Below are positions 23,127-34,000 of a DNA stretch of 64,000 bases, piece after piece (position 1 is the first letter of the stretch; each line of letters starts with the position of its first letter). The DNA lies in contig JAKSZT010037198.1 in NCBI GenBank assembly GCA_026826555.1, forward strand, positions 9,189,512 through 9,253,511, given 5' to 3'. Origin of the DNA: Tolypeutes matacus (taxonomy: Eukaryota; Chordata; Mammalia; Cingulata; Chlamyphoridae). The notes beneath the pieces are model-generated. The model was not told the DNA's origin, searched no databases, and was given only the letters and a program-made list of their open reading frames with translations. The position numbers were made by a program, and so were the translations under genes.

Positions 23127-23602
23127 TTTTTTTAAAGGATTTAGTTATTCATTTATTTACTGTTATCCATTTCCGCACCCCGCCTCCCTGCTTTTGCTGT
23201 TTCTGTCCATTCACTGGGCAACTCTCTGTGTCCATTTCCTGACTTCTCTTCTCATCCTTCTCCTCCTGTCTTCACTGGGATTCGATCCTGGGAACCTCCA
23301 ATGTGGGAGAGAGGCATCCTACCACATGCGCCACCTTAGTTCCTGGTTTTTCGGCGTGTCTCGTTTTGGCTCTCCCTTGTGTCACTCTCCTGTTACTCAT
23401 CATCTTGCTGCATGACTCGCAGGGCCTGGCAGCATACCCACGCACAGGGTCTGGCAGTGCACCTGCGCACAGGGCCTGGTGGCCCACACACTTTCTATAT
23501 TTTCCTTTTTTTAAATTTTTCCTGGGAGGTCCCAGGGATTGAACCCAGGTCCCTCCATATGGGAGACGGATGCCCAACCACCCGAGCCACATCTGTCCTC
23601 CT
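23127..23602 (-). mobile_element. Two-unit tRNA-derived SINE (DAS-like)
   Basis: About 475 bp starting on the plus strand with a T run. Two tRNA-like units are visible on the minus strand. One B-box is the complement of GGATTCGATCC (about 23279-23289) with an A-box-like TGGCGCATGTGG nearby. The second is the complement of GGGATTGAACC (about 23534-23544) with TGGCTCGGGTGG. These are RNA polymerase III internal promoter elements. The same element occurs at 34001-34470. Xenarthran DAS-SINEs derive from tRNA-Ala; assignment to that group is from memory. Overlapping open frames of 73-120 codons are incidental. Confidence 0.75.
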
Positions 23603-23856
23603 GCTATATCTCTTAAGGTTGACCAAAGATACACAAAGTTAGTCTTTTCCCATACAGGATGGCCACATAATAAATCAAGCTTAGTTTATCACCAACATTC
23701 TAAAAACCAGACCTAAGGAAAAAAACTAGGTCTGGGGACACATGCATGGTTTCTAATATAGCGAATGTTTAGCCTACCCAAATTGTCACAAAATCAGGTC
23801 AGCGAGAATATTTGCATAGAGTTTGAGCCTTTAGTTTCTCATGAGTTGTTGTGTTG
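23603..23856. other. Unassigned insert between two SINEs
   Basis: About 250 bases that belong neither to the SINEs nor to the surrounding ancient L1M. Contains a short inverted pair, ACCAGACCTAAG and CTAGGTCTGG, near 23706-23737. Origin unknown. Confidence 0.4.
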
Positions 23857-23943
23857 TTTTTTTTTTAGGTTCCAGGACCAGGGATTGAACCTGGGACCTC
23901 GTATGTGGAAAGCCAGGGCTCAAACCACTGAGCTACATTGGCT
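23857..23943 (-). mobile_element. Single-unit tRNA-derived SINE (DAS-I-like)
   Basis: Ten Ts (poly(A) complement) followed by 77 bases carrying, on the minus strand, an A-box TAGCTCAGTGG (within 23926-23937) and a B-box GGTTCAATCCC (23881-23891). Length and organisation fit a simple tRNA-derived SINE of the type typical of armadillo. Confidence 0.8.
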
Positions 23944-24711
23944 CTCTCATTTATTTTAAAAGTTAAACATAATACCATACAAACCAACAATTCCACTTCT
24001 AGAAATCTAGACAAGATAAATGAAAACATGTTCACATGAAGGAATATTTTCAATGTTTATAGCATTATAACAAAATACTGCAAACAATTTAAATGGTCAT
24101 CAAATGTTGAATGGGTAAAATATGGTATAGAGATACTATGGAATTCCATTTCAGCAATATAAAGGGAACACAGTAATGATACATGCTACAATATGTATGA
24201 GCCTGAAAAACATTTTGCTAAGTAAAAGAAGCCAGATGCTAAAAAAGAATAAAATGCACATCCCATTTACACAAAATGTCAAGAAATCCATAAAATTCAA
24301 ATTTACAGAGATACAAGAGTGGTTGCCTAGGGCTCAGGGTGTGAGCTGGGATTGATTGCAAATGGGCTCAAGGGACTTTGTTCAGTGATGCAAATGTTCT
24401 AAAATTCAATTGTAGTGATGGTTGCTCAACTCTACAAATTTACTAAAGATTATTTAATTTGTAACTAAAACCAAACAATAGGTTAATCCTATGTTATATA
24501 AATTATATTTCAATATAGTTATTAAATTTATATAAAAAAGAAAAATACTCATAAATGCAATAAAGGAATTAAGTAGGCTATTGTGATGGAGGGAAAGAGT
24601 AGGAGCTGATACAGCTCTCAGGAAGTCTTCCTTGTGGAGGAGATGGCCTTAGCTGAGTTCTAATACAGAGGCTGAGTAAGAGACAGCTTTGTGCAGAGCT
24701 GGGCTAAAAGC

Positions 24712-24835
24712 ATGCTGGTTAAGCATACATGTTCTGGGCACAATTCTCCTCTGCATCTGCCAGCTATGTTATATTCTTGGAAAGTTATCCAGCACGTTCT
24801 GTGCCTCTGAAGAGAAAATAATAGGTTGCATTTCC
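24712..24835 (+). mobile_element. MIR SINE fragment
   Basis: GCATGCTGGTTAAGCATACA, CTGCCAGCTATGTTATATTC, TTGGAAAGTTATCCAGCACG and TTCTGTGCCTCTGAA follow the MIR order (GTGGTTAAGAGCA, CCAGCTGTGTGACCTTGG, CAAGTTACTTAAC, CTGTGCCTCAG). Confidence 0.6.
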
Positions 24836-25106
24836 TGACACATGAAGGAAAAAAACCCTTTTATTAACCAATTCCATATTGCTGGTCAGTTTGGATATTT
24901 ATGATGCTTTTATGTTTGTTTGTTTTTTTAATTATTATTTAAATCTATGGCTGTATTCCTGACTCTTTCCTCAACAAACATTCTTAAAGTTTCAGAGTAG
25001 ATATACATTTTTAAGATGTATAATATATGTGTATAAAGCAGGAAATACTCTTTATGTTACCTAAGTATATGGAGACTGGGGACATCTTCCAACAAAAAAC
25101 TCTATT

Positions 25107-25205
25107 CTGGTCTGTGAGGGAAGAGTCTGTTTCTGATTCATCTTTGCATACTCCAGGCCACTTACAAAAATGCTCTCCATGCTATTAAGTAATGTCTGTT
25201 GAGAC
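25107..25205 (+). mobile_element. Possible L2 3'-end fragment
   Basis: TCTGTGAGGGAAGAGTCTGT, CATCTTTGCATACTCCAGGC and TAAGTAATGTCTGTTGAGAC resemble the L2 3' end (GAGGGCAGGGACTGT, TTGTATCCCCAGCGCC, CAATAAATGTTTGTTGA). Confidence 0.4.
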
Positions 25206-26084
25206 TAACTAAAACTTCTAAAGACAAGAATGAGCTGGTAATTGAGGATAGTCTTTGGTGACCAGAAGTTATAGCCATTTTGTGCAGCCCTGTAAAAATA
25301 GTTTCTTCCTTAAAGGTTTCAGCCCCCAAGGAGAAGAATGAAAGGAAGACTCTGACACCCCAGGCTGACAACTTGAGGGGGAGCATGAGGTACAGTCTGC
25401 AAATAAGTGGTTAAGTTGAAAGGTCATTGCCCCCAAAGAAACCCTGTTAGAGTCCCTTTGTTTTTTGTTTTTTTTGATCACATACAAAACAGGGAGCCAT
25501 TTATGCTTTTTAGATAATTTAGTTTGGGGAACATGAGAGAAAAAAGTTGGTGATAACTAGAATAATAAAGTCACCAGTTTATAATTCATTAGAACTCATA
25601 ATGTGCTCGACACTTTGATGGGGAAGGATGAATACATGTTGATGCAGCCACCAGGCCCTAAGGGCAGCCACATAACCATGTTGGCCTGACACAACATTGC
25701 AAAGTCAGGAAAGAAGCCTATTAAATTTCCAAAGCATATTTTTCTTTTACCTCCTCTGTTATTGGTAGCCCCCCTTCTCCTCAGATAAATGCTGGCCTCC
25801 TCCTCTCCTTTTATGCCATCCTTTCCACCATAAGTTATTTCTCAGACAAGCCATTGATATGTTATTCTTCCTTTAGTATGTTTCTAAATACCATTTGCTG
25901 CATGACTTTTCATAGAAAAATGAAAGACTTTGTCCCTTGTAATATTACCAAGGTCAGGGCTACTGCAGTGATTCACTCTGAGTGCAGGCAATAAGCAGCA
26001 CAGTGTCTGTAGAGAATTTTAAAACTGTAAAACAGACTAAAAGTTGATCTGCTTTTTATTAGAATCCTGTGTCAGCCATTCTAA
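25206..26084. other. Unassigned sequence
   Basis: No recognised repeat or gene. Two overlapping minus-strand frames (25162-25386 and 25269-25487) show no known motif. Confidence 0.45.
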
Positions 26085-27541
26085 ACATTCGTGAAAAAAT
26101 CAAAATTCCAATAAGATAACATCTCACACCTCATAGAATGGCCATCATTCAAATAACAGAAAACAAGTGCTGGAGAGGATGTGGAGAATTAGGAACACTC
26201 CTTCACTGTTGATGGGAATGTAGAATGGTACAGCCTCTGTGGAAGACAGTTTGATGGTTCCTCAGGAAGCTAAATATAGAATTGTCAGATGATCCAGCAA
26301 TCCCTCTACTAGGAATATATCCAGAATAACTGAAAATAGTTACACTAACAGACATTTGCACATGGATGTTTATAGTGGCATTATTCACAACTGCCAAAAG
26401 ATGGAAACAACCTGTGTCTATCAGCCAATGACTGGATAAGCAAAATGTGGAATATACATATGATTGGATATTATGCTACTGTAAGAAGAAATGAAATTAG
26501 GACACATATGATAACATAGATGAATGGTGAGATCATTATGTTAAGTGAAATAAGTCAGACACAAAAGGACTAATATTATAGTATTAGTTCACTAATATGA
26601 ACTAAATACAAAGAACAAAAATATAGACTTAAAACTTAGATTACAGGTTAGTAGGAGATAGAATGAGGCCTGGTAAGGGATATTGATGCTTAATATATGT
26701 AGAATTTTCAAGTAGCTTGACTGTAAAAGTGTGGAAATGGATAGAGTTGATAGTAACACATCATAGTGAGTATAACTAACCTAGCTGGTTTATAAATGGG
26801 ATTGTGATGGAAAGGAGTAGTCTAGGGATGTAAATGTCAATTGATAAAAAAGTTAGAGAATAATCTAGGGATTGAATAACTTAGTGAACCCAGAGGTAGA
26901 TGAGAATTGTGATTAATAATACAAATACAAGAATGTCCTTCTATGAACTAGAACAATTGTACACCAAGGTGTTAAGAATATTGTGATGCATGGGAAAAAT
27001 AAAATTAATGTAACTTATGGACTACAGTTAACAGCAATATTATAGTATTCTTGCATCAATGCCAAAGAAGGTACTATATCAATGCTAAGGGTCAATAATA
27101 GGGGGGTATGGTATTTTTTTCTCTTGGATTAAGGAAAAGGTTCAAAGCTTTACTGGAGCGGTGACTGCAGAACTCTGTGATGAAAGTGAGAGCAACGAAG
27201 TATACACTTTGTGCAGAATGTACAAGGCATGGAACTGTATAACACAGTGAACCATGTGATGGAAAAATGGATTGTACAAATATGAGTGTTCTTTCATGAA
27301 CTATAACAATTGTACAATACTAATACATAGTGCTAATAATAGGGAGTATATGGAAAAAAATATACCAAGTGTACGCTGTGGACCATAGTTAATGGTAATA
27401 GTCTGTTCGTGTTCTTTCATGATCTGTAACAAATATTCCACAACAATGGAAGGTGTTTGTGGAGGGGTGATGTACGGGAATTCTGCACATTATACATGAT
27501 TGTTTCGTAAGCTCACAACTTATCTAATTAAAGAAAAATGT
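26085..27541 (+). mobile_element. L1 3' UTR, 5'-truncated copy
   Basis: Starts with CCAATAAGATAACATCTCAC and GAATGGCCATCATTCAAATA, continues with TGCTGGAGAGGATGTGGAGA, TAGGAATATATCCAGAATAA and ACTGCCAAAAGATGGAAACA, the classic sequence just after L1 ORF2. It ends near 27541 after TAATTAAAGAAAAATG. Repeated units built around TTCTTTCATGAACTATAACA occur at about 26940, 27290 and 27413. A matching 3' UTR ends the element at 62710-63162. Confidence 0.8.
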
Positions 27542-27984
27542 ATGCTAGGCACACACTAGTATATCTAACTTTCAAATAAAATCTGGAGATGTTCCAGCTG
27601 CCTGGATTCTATTTATAATCCTTTCAATGTCATACATTAAGAATATCTCCCAAGGTATCCTGCAGGTGATTTGAATGTTGAGGACTGGTTCTGTTGAAGC
27701 CCAAACTGTGGACAATCAGGAGAGTAAAGGAAGCACAGCCTCTGGGAGTAATGATCAAAGTATAAGCTTTTATCATTAAATGGCCTATTTTCTTACATTC
27801 ACTTAGTGTAAAATTCTATACAGCTCCAGCTTCCAAAATAATTGCAAGATATATCAGTCTTTCAATCAGCATATCTGTGATCTGAGTCCTTGCATGAGTC
27901 ATATAAATGAAATTTTTAATTAGTCACTTCAAACAATTTAAGGTCTCAGCCCACAGCAAAGGCACTATAATGATAGTAGTAATT
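27542..27984. other. Unassigned sequence
   Basis: Nothing recognised. Confidence 0.4.
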
Positions 27985-28245
27985 TTAATAATATCCAACA
28001 ATTGTTGAGCACACTGCAGAATTATGTAATTTTGTAATTTATATGTAATTAAATAAGTAAATAAAATCTCTTTTACTACTAACAATAACTGTATTAAGTA
28101 AATAATATTATGATCTTCATTTACAGATGTGGTAATTCAGAAACAAACAGAACAGGGAAATAGTTCTTTCAAGGTCACACAGCTAATAATGCAACAGAGA
28201 AATACATGCTCAGTGGCTAATTAATTAGCTATATAATGGAATAAC
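27985..28245 (-). mobile_element. MIR SINE fragment
   Basis: CAACAATTGTTGAGCACACT, ATTATGATCTTCATTTACAG, ATGTGGTAATTCAGAAACAA and TTTCAAGGTCACACAGCTAA match reverse-strand MIR (TATTGAGCACTTACT, TTATCCCCATTTTACAG, GAGGAAACTGAGGC, CAAGGTCACACAGCTAG). Confidence 0.65.
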
Positions 28246-28974
28246 AGTTCTTTATAATAAAAAGGCTCAAGTTTGGAAGTCAGGCCTGATTTCAAATTGT
28301 GGGGCCTTCCTTCACCATCTGAAGAACTTGGTGTTCCAGGAGACCTTGGTCAAAATATGCTTTATAGGCCTGATGCTTCCTTTACAAAAAATAAATGCAT
28401 TTTAATGAAATGTTATATTTCTGTTGAAGAAAAAAAAATCAGTTATTCCCAATTAAATCTCACTAAGCTATGAGTTAATATTTATGAGGGGAAAAAAAAA
28501 ACAAATGAAAAAAGTATATTACAACAAAAGGAAAATATAATGTTTGAGAAGGTTTTGTGGTAAATCTTTGTCTCCAAATTGGGAAGATTATTATGCTTAT
28601 ATTAAATGTGGTAATGAGTTATTAAACAGAGGCCATTCTGGCCAACTGTTATTGATAGAAGAGAGAATTTCAGAACACCTCTCCTCCTTGAAGTAGACAC
28701 CCAATTGAAGGCAAAACCTTCTGTACCTACCCCTCAGACAGAAAGATGAAATTATGCTAATTACTGAGAGTTCTATGTGGTAGAGATTACTAACACACAT
28801 TAGCATTTTGGTTTCCATTATTTCCTAACACAGGAAGATAACATTTCCCAGGAAAGATCTTTACAGTAAGGTGCGGCAATATGGCTTATATCATTAATGG
28901 ATTGGAAACAGAAGTGAACATTGTGACAAAAGCAAGGAATTTCACCTTGGGGCTGAAGCAGTGATAAAAAAATC
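28246..28974. other. Unassigned sequence
   Basis: No repeat or gene recognised. Small frames at 28273-28473 (+), 28597-28818 (-) and 28818-29012 (-) have no known motifs. Confidence 0.45.
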
Positions 28975-29505
28975 CCACCCACCATATCAATGGGATATAA
29001 GCCCTCTCTCACTTGGAGGTGGAGTGGATATCACCATCCCAGTCCCCTCAGGATTGGGGGAAGAACTATGGACTAGAGTGGACTTGAGGGTATTCTGTTG
29101 TACACATATGGTGATTCTAGCAATGGAAGAAATTATAACAATGAGGTGGAGCCAGTGGCCACTTGACACTTTTGGGGCAGGGAGGGGATGTGCAGTTGAA
29201 ATACAGGGGCTTCTTTGGGATTTGGAGGTTGTCCTGAGTACCGTTGTGGCAACGGATGTAGGCCATTTTAAATCAGCACACACCACTCAGAACTGTGTGG
29301 GAGAGAGTGTGGTCTACGATGTGAACTGTGGTCTATGGTTGGTGGCAAGGCCCCAGGATGTGTAAGTCCATTGAGGGTGGTGGGCCACACTTGTGGGAGA
29401 TGTTTGTGTGGGATGTGATGGAAGGTGTGGGAGGTGGGCAACATGGGAATCCCAGTGGGTTCCGTGTAATATTTTAGGTAATCTAAACACCTCTTAAAAT
29501 ATATT
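28975..29505 (+). mobile_element. Noncoding A-tailed retroposon, 3' portion
   Basis: Matches 5410-5920 block by block: TCAATGGGATATAAGCCCTC, GATATCACCATCCCAG, TTCTAGCAATGGAAGAAATT, CAGTGGCCACTTG, GAACTGTGTGGGAGAGAGTG and TGGCAAGGCCCCAGGATGTG. It ends at an AT-rich tract (29496-29521) instead of a clean poly(A). A 134-codon frame (28961-29365) lies within; it is not conserved in the other copies and is incidental. Confidence 0.75.
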
Positions 29506-29521
29506 TATATATATATATATA

Positions 29522-29640
29522 AATAACATTTTTGTAAGCAAATGCACATATATGCATATATATTTATATATCATTTTATAAATATTGGTATGTATTGTGA
29601 AAATTTTTATTTTTACCCACAATAAAAAAAAATAAATTAA
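29522..29640 (+). mobile_element. A-tailed segment also present at 37813-37922
   Basis: About 110 bases from TTTTTGTAAGCAAATGCACA through TTTTTACCCACAATAAAAAA are repeated with few changes at 37813-37922, in both places ending in an A-rich tail with an AATAAA-type signal. It looks like the 3' end of a retroposon whose upper part is unknown. Confidence 0.65.
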
Positions 29641-30079
29641 AAAGAAAAACCCATATTATTATCCAAACCCTCTTCATTTAAGTGGCAGTCTTATAGCATC
29701 CTATTTCACTGAATCGATGCATGGAAGCCAGTTGCCCTGGGGAGTTACCCAAACCTACATAGAATTTTGTGAAAGTTTCAGTGGTGAATTTTTTTAAATT
29801 ATGTTTATAATACTAATGAATGAAAATTCTCCACTGGTATTTGGAAAACTGTTTTAAACAGCATAACTTAATCTATTCTAGTGAATGCATCATGTAAAAC
29901 AGTTTTGTAATGAAAGTTTTAATTGAGATTAAAGAAGAATATGACCATCTTTTGGTTTTCTTCTCTCAGTCATCAAGTATCTCAAAATGCTCACCTCACT
30001 GATTATTTTAAGAGAAGAAAAATTCAGAGACGCCTAGAGAAAGGAGTCAATTCGGAATTTTGTAAGGGCATAATAGATC
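29641..30079. other. Unassigned sequence
   Basis: Nothing recognised; a 68-codon frame at 29923-30129 overlaps the following MIR and is incidental. Confidence 0.4.
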
Positions 30080-30235
30080 AACATATGTATTTTCTGTGCC
30101 TCTATTCCCTCATCTGTAAATGGGGATAATAAGAGTAATTATTTCATTTCATTATCATGAAATTTAATTTAACTGAAATAGTGCAAGTAGAGTGTCTGTC
30201 ACATTATAGATATCAAGAATGTTGGCTACTTTCAA
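30080..30235 (+). mobile_element. MIR SINE fragment
   Basis: TGTGCCTCTATTCCCTCATC, TGTAAATGGGGATAATAAGA and GAGTGTCTGTCACATTATAG follow the 3' half of MIR (TGCCTCAGTTTCCTCATC, TGTAAAATGGGGATAATAA, GTGCCTGGCACATAG). Confidence 0.65.
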
Positions 30236-31594
30236 TTTTCCTTTTTTAACTCATCTAGCCTCTGGTACCAATCCTACAGAATTTCACTGAACAAATAGCA
30301 AAGCAAAACAAAAAAGCACACATGCAAATCATGGTTTGTTTTTTTTTACTCAGAGAACAAAATTATCTAGCTCTGTCAAAGTTTCGGTTAAGACAACAGG
30401 CTTTCAGGATACCTTGACTAGCAACATTGGAGCATGTGTATTTCTATGTTTTCCAAGCATGTCTATTTTTATATTTGTTGAGTACACTTTATAATTATTA
30501 TTGCTTATATTCAGCAGCCTTGAACAAAAATTTATAATATTTGTGAAGAGAGAGAGATTGAAATTTCGTGTGTAGTTGAGGAAATCTGATGACTGAAGTA
30601 TGTATTATAATTAAACATTATTTATATATTGTGTATTATATATATATATGTGCAACAACATAAATACAACCACAAAACTTTATTTATATATACAACTTGC
30701 TCTGTGTGTATATGCATGTGCACTTGAGGAAACATAACTGGAAAAATGTTTCTTAGATTTCAGTTTCTTCTCTAAATGCTTGATTGATTTATTTTTAGAA
30801 ATACTTTTTCAATGATGAAAGTTTTACAATATATTATAATTGGTCAAATAAAAGGCAATCTCATAAATAATATTCTCTATCATATGTGATCATATAGAAG
30901 TTTTACCTATCTTCACACTTTTTTGAAGATTTATGCAAAACTAACTAAAAATTGGTTACTAAAATATATTTTACCATGAGGCAAGAGAGTCTCTGTCAAT
31001 ATTTCATTATGAACTCAGTTTTGAGGTGAATACTATGCTCCTACATTCAAGGACTTCTTCAAATATGTCATCTGCCTGGAAGGTCAAAGCAAAATCATTT
31101 TTAAAAAATCTTGATCTGATATATGCTTATAAAGAAGAGAAGATGACAGTCCTCAGCAGTCACAGCAATAACTTAATTTATTTAAGAAAGAAAGATAAGT
31201 GACAGGTAGAGAAAATTGCTGTCAAGTATTGGAGACCTTGAGATGAAAGTGAAACTCTTTTAGAAATAACCAAAGGTCAGCTCTTTAGTACTTTCATGAA
31301 GTCTTCCTTGATGGTTTCTTTTCAGTTTTTGGTGTCAGAATGAAAGTGGGTAAGTCTGGAATTTTCCTTCAGTTTTGATAGAATCAGGGCCTCAAATATA
31401 TCAGGCAAGAAGACCAAGCAATAGGAAAGTGTGAACAGTTTGGCTCAAATTAGAGACTATTTAAATTGACAAGTTAAATGTGATTTTTCTTTTATCACAC
31501 ATTTCAACATTAGAGAATTTCTTAATATTTAAATATATAATTTGGATTTTGCAATTCAATTGTAAAATCATTATAGAATTTTCAGTCATTCAAA
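30236..31594. other. Unassigned AT-rich sequence
   Basis: No gene or confident repeat. Contains an AT-rich simple tract at about 30625-30650. Confidence 0.45.
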
Positions 31595-31955
31595 ACTATA
31601 TTTTGACTACTGTGTGCCATTGTCTAACATTATGGTGTCATATTCTAGTGGAATAAAGTAAACATTAAATAACCTCAAAAACAATTACACATCATGATAC
31701 ATATTATGAAAGATGAATATAGGATACTATAGACAACAGAGTGGGAACTGATGTGTAATTTATGTCAGGGAAATTTTTTTGGAATTGAACCTCAAGAAAA
31801 AAGGGAGGTAGAGCTGGAGTACAGGCAAGAGGGAAGAGAATATGTCAGAGGCAGCTTGTTACTCACCTGTAGGTCATGGGAAAGGGTTTTTAGATTTTAT
31901 CCAGTGGGAAACCATAAGCACCAATTGACATTTTGACCATGTTTTAATAAATATT
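31595..31955 (-). mobile_element. Probable L2 fragment, internal part
   Basis: Order of phrases: TGACTACTGTGTGCCATTGT, CATATTCTAGTGGAATAAAG, AGGGAAGAGAATATGTCAGA, GTTTTTAGATTTTATCCAGT and GGGAAACCATAAGC, paralleling reverse-strand L2-type sequence. Diverged; low certainty. Confidence 0.4.
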
Positions 31956-32839
31956 TTTATGCAGAAAAAAATTAAGAGTATTTGAATAACAGTCTCCCTT
32001 GAGGCTGAGGAAAGTTACAAAGGAAAATGATCCTTTAAGCAAAATGAATACTCTGCTGTTTAATTTTTTAAAAATGTCTTGTCTTGGTGACTTAATATGT
32101 CCAACTCTGCCTTTTAAAGTCAAATCTCAATAAGGACTAGCAAGGAGAACGTAAAACTAGAGATATAAAATAAATTGCATCACAGAAGATAAACATTAAG
32201 GAATTAGAAGAACACAGCAGAAGATATGCAAGTCTTAGTTCTGAGATAATAATTACCCACATGAAATAGATGTTTTTGAGAGCCTTAATTTGTGCCCATG
32301 TGATATTGTAGTTCATATTTATTTTCTTCCTTTTGAATTTCCATATTATTTATTGCAATCATTGATGGTTTGTTAATCCACTTCTAATTAAAGACCATCA
32401 CTAAAATACTGAAATTTTTCTTAGAATTGTGATAATGACAAAATTGAAACAACTTAGGTTTTAACAAAATCGCTTACACTTAACTGTATCTGTATTTTGT
32501 CTCTATATTCTCCCTCTGTTATATATATAATAATATAAAGGGCATAACAAGAATGCATGTTTATAGAAATCTGGAAGCCTTTCATTGATCTTCCAACTTT
32601 TGATCTTATTTTTTTCCCCATAAATGCTCTGCTCCACTATCACATTCACTTTCAATTATCGTGATAGATTTCCATAGCCCAGCCAATTTTTCCAACAACA
32701 CCTTTATAGTTACAAATACATGCTTACAAGATTTTGAAATGGCACTGGATATGTATAGTTTTAAGAAAAAATACATGTTCTTATCAAGTCAATAAATAAT
32801 GGTTGCCTATAAATACTGCATTCTAAACAATGCCTATAA
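31956..32839. other. Unassigned AT-rich sequence
   Basis: Nothing recognised beyond a short AT tract near 32520. Confidence 0.4.
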
Positions 32840-33052
32840 TATCAACCATTTATTGACCAGCTGCCATGTGCCAAGCTTTGGATTACAAAATTTTACTTAA
32901 TCTTTGTGATTTAGTTTTCCCATTTTTCAAACAAGGAAATGGAATTCAGAGAGCTTAAATTACTTGTTAAAGTAAACCACTTCATAAGTTATATATAGTC
33001 TGAATTCCAGCCTAGGTTTGTCTGAATTCATTATGCTGTTAATTATACTTTT
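32840..33052 (-). mobile_element. MIR SINE fragment
   Basis: CCATTTATTGACCAGCTGCC, ATGTGCCAAGCTTTGGATTA, CCCATTTTTCAAACAAGGAA, AGAGAGCTTAAATTACTTGT and GAATTCCAGCCTAGGTTTGT match reverse-strand MIR over nearly its full length. Confidence 0.75.
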
Positions 33053-33408
33053 AACAATCATTTCGGTTTACGCAATCCTTTTTCTACTTTATTTTCCATG
33101 AAATTTAAGTCTTTAACTCTCTTTCCATCTCTTACTTTCTTTTCATTCTCATCATTGACTCTATTTTCTGTCTTTGTCTCTGCACATATGCAGAAATTGG
33201 CCACAGACCCTTAAACAGCTACACTGAAATGATTTTCATTGTAAGTTACTGAAGTTTTGATTTAATTCCTTACACACCTCTAACTAGGTTTGGTCATAGA
33301 ACCAATTCTGCCATTAAATGTGTGCTGCTGGGAATTCACATAAACATTCTAAACATCCTTTTCTTTATCTGTATAGTAAAGGGGTCAATCTAGATAATCT
33401 CAAATTTC
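33053..33408. other. Unassigned sequence
   Basis: Nothing recognised. Confidence 0.4.
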
Positions 33409-33416
33409 CTCTAAAG

Positions 33417-33608
33417 CAGGGTTCTTAACCTTTTTTGTTCCACGGATCCCTTTGCCTCTCAGGTGAAAACCACGGACCCCTTACCAAGTTCACACAATAC
33501 TGTGTATTTTTTTAATAAATGTATCACACCTGCACCAACACACCCCACAAGAAAAATGTTTTTTAGAATTTCTATTCAAGCTCATGAACCCCTTGTTAAG
33601 AACCCCTG
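33417..33608. mobile_element. hAT-type miniature DNA transposon (192 bp)
   Basis: Ends are inverted repeats (CAGGGTTCTTAACC at the left; the complement of CAGGGGTTCTTAAC at the right), and the flanks are an exact 8 bp duplication, CTCTAAAG, at 33409-33416 and 33609-33616. An 8 bp duplication with CAG ends is diagnostic of hAT transposons; the interior (CCACGGATCCCTTTG, TCATGAACCCCTTG) fits the Charlie-like non-autonomous group. A 71-codon frame over it (33463-33678) is incidental. Confidence 0.9.
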
Positions 33609-34000
33609 CTCTAAAGCATTAATACTACAATATCAAAGAGTTAATGCTTTTACTTGTTTAAATCTAAGTACATCCTGATTTGTATAATTCCTAGAAGCTG
33701 ACATTATATCGTAACATTTGTCTCATCATGTGGTTACATCAATATATTCTAAAATATGTTTCACAGAACACTAGCCCAGTGAAGTGATTCTTGAAAATGG
33801 GATGCCAGATTCAGATAAGTTTGGAAAATTCTGCTCATTTTATGCCTTTCTGGTTGTAGGATACTCCCAATAAACATGAACATATTAAATTGCGGTAGAC
33901 ATTGCATAGTAAAATAATAAATGTTTAACCCAGCTTTCAAAAACACTTATTTGGCCAAAAATATATGTTGTGTATTTTGGAAAATGCTGTTTCCTGTACA

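Larger units (their letters stand above)
22815..24510 (+). mobile_element. Ancient L1M 3' UTR, split by younger insertions
   Basis: The left part ends near 22885 (GACTTTGGAAAATAGTTGGGC). The right part resumes at about 23955 with AAAAGTTAAACATAATACCA, ACCAACAATTCCACTTCTAG, AAAGAAGCCAGATGCTAAAA, TGGTTGCCTAGGGCTCAGGG and AGTGATGGTTGCTCAACTCT, the standard order of an L1M 3' UTR. The interval 22886-23954 holds L1 3'-end sequence and two SINE insertions. Confidence 0.7.

Noticed and set aside
23272..23634. 120-codon minus-strand frame with WLGWLGIRLPYGG-like text
   Set aside because: Sense reading of the tRNA-derived SINE; not a protein gene.
23881..23937. tRNA gene
   Set aside because: A- and B-box elements are present, but the unit is followed by poly(A) and cannot be folded into a proper cloverleaf from what I see; it is a SINE.
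28961..29365. 134-codon plus-strand frame
   Set aside because: Inside the noncoding retroposon family; interrupted in the other copies of the family.
33681..33960. Possible DNA transposon relic (CACAGAACACTAGCCCAGTG)
   Set aside because: Only a faint resemblance to a MER-type element; no ends or target duplication found.
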